Assembly (NCBI GenBank): GCA_035275625.1 | Contig: DATEMK010000036.1 | Coordinates: forward strand, 1-7,213 | Length of the DNA stretch: 7,213 nucleotides | Source: DATEMK01 sp035275625 | Lineage (GTDB): Bacteria > Bacteroidota > Bacteroidia > AKYH767-A > OLB10 | Direction: 5' to 3' | Part shown: piece after piece, positions 1-6,200 of the stretch | Layout of the letters: each line of letters opens with the position of its first letter | Position numbering within the stretch: the first letter of the stretch is position 1 | Position numbers and translations under genes: made by a program | The notes under the pieces: generated by a model | Told to the model about the DNA's origin: nothing | Seen by the model: only the letters and a program-made list of their open reading frames with translations | Database searches by the model: none

Positions 1-617
1 CTGAAAAATGTATTTAATAAAAAAGTATCTCTTTTCGGATCGCCCTCTGCCAATATGAGCCTGTAGGAATCAATAAAAATAACCCGGGTTTTATTATCGT
101 TAAATTCCCTCACAACGGGACCGGGATGCCCGGCATCGGGAATAAAGGGGTTTTCCCTGGTCTTTAAATTCGAAAACCCCTCCCCTTTCAAAGTTTGCTC
201 AATAAATTTTTCTTCCAGTAACAAAGCTCTTTTTCCTCGCTTAAGATTTGTTAAATTCCACCAGTCATGATTGCCGGGAATAAAATAAGCCGAACCTTTA
301 TATCCTTTCAGAATATTTAATTGAGACATGATCCTTGCTTTGGTTATTTTGCTCCCATCATACCCTTTTACCTTCATGGGCAGCAAACCATGCAATGCGC
401 TCCTGTAGCAATTATCGCCCAGGAAAACCACAGCGCTGTTAGGATTTTCTTTCAATTTTTTTCCCAAATCAAAAAGGGTGGCTTCTGTTGTGTCGTCTTC
501 ACCTGCATCGCCAATAAGGTATAATCTGAAAGTAGGTTCGTCCGGGATTTGGGAAAAACTTTCAGCAGAAAGAATTACAAAAGCAATAAAAAAAATAAGA
601 AGGAAATTATATTTCAT
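1..617 (-). CDS. Secreted metallophosphoesterase, N-terminal part (3' end beyond window)
   Basis: An open frame reads from ATG at 617 down to base 1 with no stop, giving 205 codons; the C-terminus is off the left edge. Residues 1-22 form a signal peptide (Lys2, then a hydrophobic core, then a Ser-rich end), so export to the periplasm or beyond is likely. Three calcineurin-like metallophosphoesterase motifs follow in order and spacing: GDAG (36-39), GDN (67-69) and GNHDWW (115-120). These supply Asp, Asn and His ligands of a two-metal site that hydrolyses phosphoesters. A later DAGHPGP segment (161-167) matches the DGCPGP segment (162-167) of the 1250-residue protein in this window, so the two are likely paralogous. 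The His/GHxH motifs expected later are not visible. It cannot be told whether this is a stand-alone enzyme or also a barrel fusion. Substrate unknown. The leader is A/T-rich with no clear Shine-Dalgarno sequence. Confidence 0.9.
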   Translation of the reverse strand, partial: MKYNFLLIFFIAFVILSAESFSQIPDEPTFRLYLIGDAGEDDTTEATLFDLGKKLKENPNSAVVFLGDNCYRSALHGLLPMKVKGYDGSKITKARIMSQLNILKGYKGSAYFIPGNHDWWNLTNLKRGKRALLLEEKFIEQTLKGEGFSNLKTRENPFIPDAGHPGPVVREFNDNKTRVIFIDSYRLILAEGDPKRDTFLLNTFF

Positions 618-719
618 AAATCGGAAAGCGAATTTCTTTTTACAAATTAAAACATTAAAGCGTAAGCTACAGCTTTTGAGCACTTTTTTTTAAAAAAGTT
701 TATGCCATTGAAAGAAATT
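618..719. other. A/T-rich spacer upstream of the metallophosphoesterase gene
   Basis: This is the proximal part of the 179-bp gap between two minus-strand genes. It holds a short A/T inverted repeat (682-699, ACTTTTTT facing AAAAAAGT) and a small palindrome (664-675, AAGCT/AGCTT). No exact TAnnTTTG promoter element was found for the gene starting at 617; the closest reading on the minus strand, TAATTTG, is one base short. A promoter is likely here but cannot be placed. No convincing coding frame was seen. Confidence 0.4.
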
Positions 720-795
720 GGGCAATTAGTAATTAAGGTAATTTAGGTAATTGAGGAAAAAAAATTACCACACTACCACAATTACACAATTACCC
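720..795. repeat. Imperfect inverted repeat built of GTAATT-like units
   Basis: Two arms of equal length (720-752 and 763-795) flank a 10-base A-rich loop. The outermost eight bases pair except one (GGGCAATT against AATTACCC), and the innermost seven pair perfectly (GGTAATT against AATTACC); the middle pairs only with bulges. The left arm contains GTAATT at 729, 738 and 747, an exact 9-base spacing, plus GCAATT at 722. The right arm has AATTAC at 763, 780 and 788. It begins one base past the stop of the minus-strand hypothetical gene, so a transcript from that gene would fold here. It could act as a 3' stabiliser or weak terminator, or be a copy of a dispersed intergenic repeat. No T-run follows the hairpin as in a classical intrinsic terminator. 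Confidence 0.7.
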
Positions 796-796
796 G

Positions 797-1357
797 TTAG
801 TTATTTGACAAGGACAAGGATTCGCTCACAGGTAATTCTTTCACAGGAACAGCGCTGGAAAAAACAACAGATTGAATATCTGTGAATTTATTTTCTCTTA
901 TAATTCCTCTGAAAACAAAACATCCTAAAACGATAAGAAAAATCAAGTCGCTATCGGGCAGATCAGCATTATCCATGTTCAGTTGCATGGATGCTTTATA
1001 TTTCGAAATCAATTTATACCTGATTATTTCTTTCCGGTCAGGGGAATAAACAGCAAGTTTTACAAATACGGCATTTTGAGTCCTGCATAAATATTTGTTT
1101 CCGTTTTCAAATTCAATAAATGCTTTATTTGTCCTGAAAAAACGTTTTAAGGACATTATTTTTTTTTCCTCATTCTCCAACACCGTTAGCGGATTCCAAA
1201 ATCCCCTGTTGCGGATGGTGTATGTTTTATCTTCCCATTTAAAACCGGCACATTTCTTTTTATCTGATTTCAATTCAACGATTACTTCGTTATCGTTTTT
1301 AAGAAACGCCTTCTTTTTTTTAAATTCCCATGTAACAGAAGAATTAATGGCATTCAT
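797..1357 (-). CDS. Hypothetical protein, 186 aa, beta-rich with one hydrophobic helix; possible tubby/LURP-one-like fold
   Basis: ATG at 1357, TAA at 797-799. I do not recognise the family with certainty. No signal peptide is visible; the N-terminal half is Lys-rich. Residues 7-128 read as a series of short alternating strands separated by charged turns (for example WEFKKKKAFL, KTYTIRN, AFIEFENGNKYLC, IIRYKLI). A single hydrophobic stretch at about 137-153 (DLIFLIVLGCFVFRGII) follows, then a polar Ser-rich tail. Many strands followed by one late hydrophobic helix is the layout of tubby-C/LURP-one-like barrels, in which the helix runs through the barrel; alternatively the helix is a lone membrane anchor. 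Three cysteines (36, 91, 146) are scattered. The gene is divergent from the plus-strand operon and lies 179 bp upstream of the partial phosphoesterase gene on the same strand. Being a real gene is well supported by length, start context and a promoter-like upstream sequence; the fold idea is inference. Confidence 0.72.
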   Translation of the reverse strand: MNAINSSVTWEFKKKKAFLKNDNEVIVELKSDKKKCAGFKWEDKTYTIRNRGFWNPLTVLENEEKKIMSLKRFFRTNKAFIEFENGNKYLCRTQNAVFVKLAVYSPDRKEIIRYKLISKYKASMQLNMDNADLPDSDLIFLIVLGCFVFRGIIRENKFTDIQSVVFSSAVPVKELPVSESLSLSNN

Positions 1358-1383
1358 TTATTTTTCAATTTAGCGGTTCAGTA

Positions 1384-1414
1384 AAAATATAAAAAATTCG
1401 AATACATGCACAAA
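1384..1414 (-). promoter_or_regulatory. Candidate Bacteroidota-type promoter for the 186-aa gene
   Basis: Read on the minus strand, TTTG (1414-1411) is followed after 19 bases by TATATTTT (1391-1384), which matches the TAnnTTTG -7 consensus of Bacteroidota primary sigma factors except for the last base. The spacing fits the usual -33/-7 distance. It lies 26 bp upstream of the start codon at 1357. A/T-rich DNA makes chance matches fairly common. Confidence 0.42.
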
Positions 1415-1422
1415 AAATACAA

Positions 1423-1453
1423 TTCTGAAGAGATAACTTTTATTTTAATTTTG
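1423..1453 (+). promoter_or_regulatory. Candidate Bacteroidota-type promoter for the three-gene operon
   Basis: TAATTTTG at 1446-1453 is an exact match to the TAnnTTTG -7 element. A degenerate -33-like TTCTG lies at 1423-1427, 18 bases upstream. Transcription would start near 1460, giving a short leader with an AGGA-containing ribosome site (1468-1473, CAGGAA) about nine bases before the ATG at 1483. The candidate does not overlap the one facing the other way (1384-1414), so the 125-bp gap could drive both directions. Confidence 0.5.
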
Positions 1454-1482
1454 AAAAGCTAATTTTACAGGAATATAATCGT

Positions 1483-2406
1483 ATGCTGCCGCTAAAAAAT
1501 ACTTTTTACTCAATTAATTTTATCCTGCTTTTAATTAATTCTACCTTTATTTCAAAATGCACAGCGCCTCTGAACAACAAGGACTTGCCATACAAATTAT
1601 CCAGTCCCGCCAAAGAATATATTCTTCAGCATAAGCTAACAGAAGTTTCAGGATTGAGCTTTATTTCGGATAACGAAGTGGCGCTCATACAGGATGAGGA
1701 TGGCACAATCTTTTATTTTAATCTCGAAAAAGGCACCATTTCAAGAAAAATAACATTTGCAAAAGATGGTGATTACGAAGACCTGAAAATATTGGGTGAT
1801 ACCGCTTATATTATCAGAAGTGACGGGACAATATTTGAGGTTTTAAATCTGAAAGGGAAGTCATCAGACATGATAAAAAATAAATACAAAACCGGTCTTG
1901 CCCAAACGAACGATACCGAAGGAATGTGTTATGACTATCAACGAAAGCTTTTATTGATTGCCTGCAAAGGCAGTCCTGGCATAGGTGATAAAAAGTATAA
2001 AAATAAAAAAGCTGTTTATAGTTTCGACCCCGCGACAAAAAAGTTGTCTGCAGAGCCTGTTACCCTGATAGATGCAAATGAAGTGGAAAATAAAGCTTAT
2101 GGCACAGGCAAAAATATTATTGAACGTTTTATGCGGTTTTACAGGGATACAAAGCAGAGTGCATTTCTGCCTTCAGGAATCTCCATTCATCCTTTTACGC
2201 ACGAGATGTATGTGATATCTTCCGTAAGCAATTTAATGGTGGTTATGGATACGACAGGAAAAGTCAAAAATGCTGTAAAATTATCACCCAGGGAATTTAA
2301 ACAGCCCGAAGGCATTGCGTTTGATTCAGCAGGTAATTTATATATTTCAAACGAAGGGAGAAATGGAAAGGGAAATATTTTAAAGTTTTTATATTTGAAA
2401 AATTAA
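1483..2406 (+). CDS. SdiA-regulated / phytase-esterase-like beta-propeller, secreted
   Basis: 307 aa. A hydrophobic N-terminus (about 8-24) marks export. Cleavage could follow Cys-Thr-Ala (26-28); Cys26 is preceded by Lys25, which does not fit a lipobox, so lipidation is doubtful. The mature part shows repeated propeller-blade signatures typical of the SdiA-regulated (YjiK-like) family: LTEVSGLSF (52-60), DYEDLKI (98-103 region), NDTEGMCYD (143-151), PSGISIHP (230-237) and PEGIAFDSAGNLYISNE (275-291). Recurrent E-G/S-G pairs (E54/G57, E146-G147, S231-G232, E276-G277) each begin a strand, as in propellers with an acidic central face that can bind metal. The length is usual for the family. Its biochemical role is poorly known: the name reflects quorum-regulator control in enterobacteria, and related folds include phytase-like phosphoesterases. 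It is first in a probable operon, 29 bp before the next gene. The start is supported by CAGGAA at 1468-1473 and an upstream promoter candidate. Confidence 0.85.
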   Translation: MLPLKNTFYSINFILLLINSTFISKCTAPLNNKDLPYKLSSPAKEYILQHKLTEVSGLSFISDNEVALIQDEDGTIFYFNLEKGTISRKITFAKDGDYEDLKILGDTAYIIRSDGTIFEVLNLKGKSSDMIKNKYKTGLAQTNDTEGMCYDYQRKLLLIACKGSPGIGDKKYKNKKAVYSFDPATKKLSAEPVTLIDANEVENKAYGTGKNIIERFMRFYRDTKQSAFLPSGISIHPFTHEMYVISSVSNLMVVMDTTGKVKNAVKLSPREFKQPEGIAFDSAGNLYISNEGRNGKGNILKFLYLKN

Positions 2407-2435
2407 CTGTTCTGTAAACAAACTAATTTTATTTT

Positions 2436-5400
2436 ATGACTAAAACATATACCCTGCTGCTTTTAACAGTTCTTTTTTTATACGGTTGCAGCAGCCAGAA
2501 ACCATTTTATTCTAAGAAAGAAAGGGATTGGGAAACTAAAAAAATGCCCGATGTACCGGTTCAATATTCCGTGTACCTGTTAGGCGGACTCGATGAAGGC
2601 GAACGGGATACTTCAAACGAAGTTCTTGACATGCTGAGCCATAATATTGAAAGAACCGACAGCAACCATGCAGTTGTTTTTCTAAGCGATCATATTTATA
2701 AAAACGGAATGCCCGATGAGAATGACGTAAAGAGAAAAGGAGCAGAGAAAGAAATTAATGCACGGCTTGATTATCTATCAAATGATAAAGGAAAAATATT
2801 TTTTATCGCAGGAGATCATGATGTTATTAAAGATAAGGAAAAGAGAAAAGAATCTGCAGCCAGGACTAAAACATATGTAGAAAACAAGCTTGGGAAAAAG
2901 AATATCTTTTTGCCTGAAGACGGCTGCCCCGGACCCGGAGAAGTGGAGCTGACGGATGACCTGGTGCTTGTTCCCATAAATACCCAATGGTGGCTTAATG
3001 ATAAAGATGAAAGAAATAATAATTGCGATATTAAAAAAGAGCTGGATTGGACGAACGAATTAAAAGATGTTATAGATAACAATCAACGAAAAAACATTCT
3101 TGTTCTCGGGCATCACCCGCTCTTCAGTCTCGGACATCACGGAGGATTATTCTCCTTCAAAGAACATATTTTTCCTTTAACCATGCTGCATCCCAGCTTA
3201 TATATTCCCCTTCCTATTATAGGATCACTTTACCCTTTGTATCGCGGAGGTGTCGGCACTAAAAACGATGTCAGCTATCCGCCATACAAAGCCTTAAAGA
3301 GGAGCTTATATAAATCTTTTGCAGGGTATAATAATGTTACGTATGCATCCTCCCACGAGCCCAACTTCCAGTATATTAAATATGAAAAGCAGGATTTCAT
3401 TATCACAAATTCTTTAAATAAAACGGAATGGGCAGGCAGAAATAAACTTGCTGATTTTACATATCCCGCAAAAGGTTTTGTAAAATTAAGCTACCTGCAA
3501 AACGGGGAAGTATGGATGGAAATATTTGTTCCCGGTAAAAATAAAAAAGAGGGTGAGATCGTTTACCGGAGGCGGTTAAAAGATAATATTTACGGAAAAC
3601 AGGATGACAGCACCCGGGTGGACTCAAGCATTCCTCTCGCTGACAGCACTATTATGATAGCGGCTGATCCAAACCTTAAAATCAGTGGATTTAAAAAAAT
3701 ATTTTTAGGGCAGCATCACCGCGATGCATGGACCACTCCCGTCAGGATTCCCGTGTTAGATTTACGTACGGAGCAGGGAGGACTCGAAATAATTAAAAAA
3801 GGCGGAGGGTTTCAAACTAAATCATTGAGGCTCCGGAATGCAAAAGGAGAAGAATTTTCGGTGCGCTCTGTCATTAAATATCCTGAAAGGCTGCTTGGTG
3901 CAACAATGAAAAATACATTGGTTTCTGATATTGTAAAAGACCAGACTTCATCAACGAATCCCTATGCCCCTTACATAGTAGATGACCTTTCGGAAGCTGC
4001 GGGTGTGTTACACAGCCAGCCTAAAATGGTTTATATTCCAAATGATGTTCTGCTGAAAGAATACCGGAAAGACTTTGCAAATACACTGGCATTATTTGAG
4101 CAACGGGCGGACGGCAATTTGCCGCGGGTTGAAAACTTCGGAAATGCCAAAACCGGCATCAGCACACTTAAAATGCTCGATAAACTTCATGCGGATAACG
4201 GGAACGGGCATGATGAATATGCACTTTTGAAAAGCAGGCTGTTTGACATGTGGATCAATGACTGGGACCGTCATGAAGACCAGTGGCGGTGGGGCACAGT
4301 GGACTGCAGTACCAACCCGGAGCGCTGCAAACTGTTAAAAGCACAAAAAGAGTATTACGTTCCCATTCCCCGCGACCGTGATTTCGCATTTGCCAAATAT
4401 GACGGAATTTTTCCATGGATTGCAGGACGTAAATGGGTTTCAAGAAAGTTTCAGCATTTTGCCAACGATATCAGGGATGTTCCGGGTCTGAATTTTAACG
4501 CACGCAATCTTGACCATGCGTTGCTGACAGAATTACCAAAAGTAGAATGGCTGCGTATTGCCAATGATTTGAAGAAAGAACTGACAGACGAAAAAATTGA
4601 ACATTCCATCCGTCAGCTTCCTGATACGATTTATAAAATTGACGGGGCTGAAATCACTTCCAAGCTTAAAGCAAGGAGAGATAAAATTAATGAGTTTGCA
4701 GAAAAATACTACGCCTACCTTGCAAAGTACGTGGATGTTACAGGAAGCGATAAAAAAGAAATTATCGAAGTCAACCGCATCAATGATGACTCCACATCTG
4801 TAAAAGTATATGATAAAGAAGAGGGCGATAAGGGAAGACTGATATATGACCGTACTTTTAAAACGGATGAAACAAAAGAAGTGCGGATTTACGCGATGGG
4901 CGGAGATGATATTATTAACATCACCGGCAAAACCCGTAAAGGAATTTTGATAAGGATAATCGGGGGAGAAGGAAAGGACAGCATTACAGACGCATCACGT
5001 GTAAGCGGGTGGTGTAAAAAAACGAAGGTGTATGATGATGAGAAAAAAAATAAGCTGAACCTTGGCAGCGAAGCAAAAGACCTTACCTCCTCTTCAAAAA
5101 GCATTAATGATTACATTTTTAAATCCTATGACTACAATTTAGTGGCACCGGCTACGTTTTTCGGATATAATACGGATGACGGAATTTTCCTTGGCGGTGG
5201 TGTTGTAATCAAAAAGCAGGGATTCCGTAAAAAACCATACGCAAGCTTGGAAAGGATAGTGGCTAACGTGGCTTCAAATGGCGGCTCATTTAATTTTAAA
5301 TATACCGGTGATTTCACCCAGGTCTTTGGCAAATGGGGAATTAATACCGATGTTTCGGTTCTTGCTCCCAAGAGCACTACTAATTTTTACGGACTTGGAA

Positions 5401-6188
5401 ATGAAACAACCCTGCTCCCTTCCACCCCGCGCATTTATTACCGTCTTCGTTATGACCAGGTTCATGTATCTATGGCATTGAAAAGGCATTTAGGAAAATA
5501 CCATTCGATAAAAATAGGCCCTGTGTATGATTACATAAAAATTGAAAATACACCTGGCAGATTTATCAGTTCGCCTGAAGCGCAGCCATATATACAGGAT
5601 TTTGAAGCGCGCAACTCAGGCGGAGGAAAACTGGAGTACGAGCTGCAAAATATAGATGACACTGTTATGACCCTTAGAGGTATTAAGTGGGCTGTTAGTG
5701 CAACAAGTGTCAGCGAATTCAAGCGAACATCCCTGCACCCGACCAACCTGCATAGTGAACTGAGCCTTTATATACCGCTGCCGCATTACTCCACTATCGC
5801 ATTACGTGCAGGGGGCTCACACTTGCTGGATGATTTTGAATTTTACCAGGCGAACACTCTCGGAGGGCAGAATGCGGAAAGGGGACAGGGTAATTTAAGA
5901 GGCTACCTGCGCGGACGTTATGCAGGGAGGAGCGTTGCATATTTGAATGCTGATCTGCGCATTACACTTTTCAGGTTTCGCACCTATCTTTTTCCTGCGC
6001 AATTCGGAGTGCTGGGATTTTATGACCGTGGAAGAGTCTGGAATGATAATGAAACTTCTGATAAATGGCATGACGGGTATGGCGGTGGAGTGTGGATGAG
6101 CCCCTTCGGGATGGCAATTGTGAATGTATCCTATGCCGTTTCTAAAGAAGAAGAGTTATTTGCAGTCAGTTTGGGTTTCCTGTTTTAA
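2436..6188 (+). CDS. Lipoprotein-type fusion: degenerate metallophosphoesterase, kinase-like region, Omp85-like outer-membrane barrel
   Basis: 1250 aa. Residues 1-17 are a lipoprotein signal with Cys18 in LYGCSS. A metallophosphoesterase-like domain spans about 42-330, but its motifs are altered: GGLD (50-53) for GDxG, SDH (84-86) for GDN, GDHD (126-129) for GNHD, and SHEP (306-309) for GHEH; LGHHP (224-228) is kept. The middle region (about 415-770) contains a conserved-looking APYIVDDLSEAAGVLH (511-526), then NDWDRHEDQW (608-617) and PRDRDFAF (645-652), resembling the catalytic and metal-binding Asp motifs of HipA/CotH/Fam20-like kinases. GGDD (822-825) and GGEGKD (843-848) resemble an RTX-type Ca-binding turn. 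From about 895 alternating strands form a barrel with the Omp85 hallmark NLRGY (1153-1157) and a terminal Phe. The protein is predicted to sit in the outer membrane with the N-terminal domains in the periplasm. The PAP2 gene follows after 12 bp. No POTRA repeats are evident. Substrate and function are unknown. Confidence 0.88.
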   Translation: MTKTYTLLLLTVLFLYGCSSQKPFYSKKERDWETKKMPDVPVQYSVYLLGGLDEGERDTSNEVLDMLSHNIERTDSNHAVVFLSDHIYKNGMPDENDVKRKGAEKEINARLDYLSNDKGKIFFIAGDHDVIKDKEKRKESAARTKTYVENKLGKKNIFLPEDGCPGPGEVELTDDLVLVPINTQWWLNDKDERNNNCDIKKELDWTNELKDVIDNNQRKNILVLGHHPLFSLGHHGGLFSFKEHIFPLTMLHPSLYIPLPIIGSLYPLYRGGVGTKNDVSYPPYKALKRSLYKSFAGYNNVTYASSHEPNFQYIKYEKQDFIITNSLNKTEWAGRNKLADFTYPAKGFVKLSYLQNGEVWMEIFVPGKNKKEGEIVYRRRLKDNIYGKQDDSTRVDSSIPLADSTIMIAADPNLKISGFKKIFLGQHHRDAWTTPVRIPVLDLRTEQGGLEIIKKGGGFQTKSLRLRNAKGEEFSVRSVIKYPERLLGATMKNTLVSDIVKDQTSSTNPYAPYIVDDLSEAAGVLHSQPKMVYIPNDVLLKEYRKDFANTLALFEQRADGNLPRVENFGNAKTGISTLKMLDKLHADNGNGHDEYALLKSRLFDMWINDWDRHEDQWRWGTVDCSTNPERCKLLKAQKEYYVPIPRDRDFAFAKYDGIFPWIAGRKWVSRKFQHFANDIRDVPGLNFNARNLDHALLTELPKVEWLRIANDLKKELTDEKIEHSIRQLPDTIYKIDGAEITSKLKARRDKINEFAEKYYAYLAKYVDVTGSDKKEIIEVNRINDDSTSVKVYDKEEGDKGRLIYDRTFKTDETKEVRIYAMGGDDIINITGKTRKGILIRIIGGEGKDSITDASRVSGWCKKTKVYDDEKKNKLNLGSEAKDLTSSSKSINDYIFKSYDYNLVAPATFFGYNTDDGIFLGGGVVIKKQGFRKKPYASLERIVANVASNGGSFNFKYTGDFTQVFGKWGINTDVSVLAPKSTTNFYGLGNETTLLPSTPRIYYRLRYDQVHVSMALKRHLGKYHSIKIGPVYDYIKIENTPGRFISSPEAQPYIQDFEARNSGGGKLEYELQNIDDTVMTLRGIKWAVSATSVSEFKRTSLHPTNLHSELSLYIPLPHYSTIALRAGGSHLLDDFEFYQANTLGGQNAERGQGNLRGYLRGRYAGRSVAYLNADLRITLFRFRTYLFPAQFGVLGFYDRGRVWNDNETSDKWHDGYGGGVWMSPFGMAIVNVSYAVSKEEELFAVSLGFLF

Positions 6189-6200
6189 AAAATATATGTT

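Noticed and set aside
125..137. Perfect short palindrome GATGCC-C-GGCATC
   Set aside because: It lies within the coding part of the partial phosphoesterase gene and encodes the Asp-Ala-Gly-His-Pro segment shared with the paralog, so protein constraint explains it.
321..693. Two plus-strand open frames (67 and 71 codons) over the left region
   Set aside because: They lie mostly opposite the minus-strand metallophosphoesterase frame, which carries clear family motifs; their own translations show no recognisable features.
1095..1373. 92-codon plus-strand open frame
   Set aside because: It is antisense to the 186-aa minus-strand gene; its Phe/Ser-rich composition is what the complement of Lys-rich codons gives.
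1512..1540. AATTAATT repeats facing each other near the start of the propeller gene
   Set aside because: They fall in codons of the signal peptide rich in Ile, Asn and Leu; A/T-rich codon choice accounts for them.
2407..2435. Possible internal promoter (TAATTTTA) between the first two operon genes
   Set aside because: The last base of the -7 consensus is missing and no -33 element lies at a suitable distance; A/T-rich leaders give such matches by chance.
2778..3082. Overlapping minus-strand open frames inside the fusion gene
   Set aside because: They are antisense shadows of the metallophosphoesterase-like domain; no start context or motif supports them.
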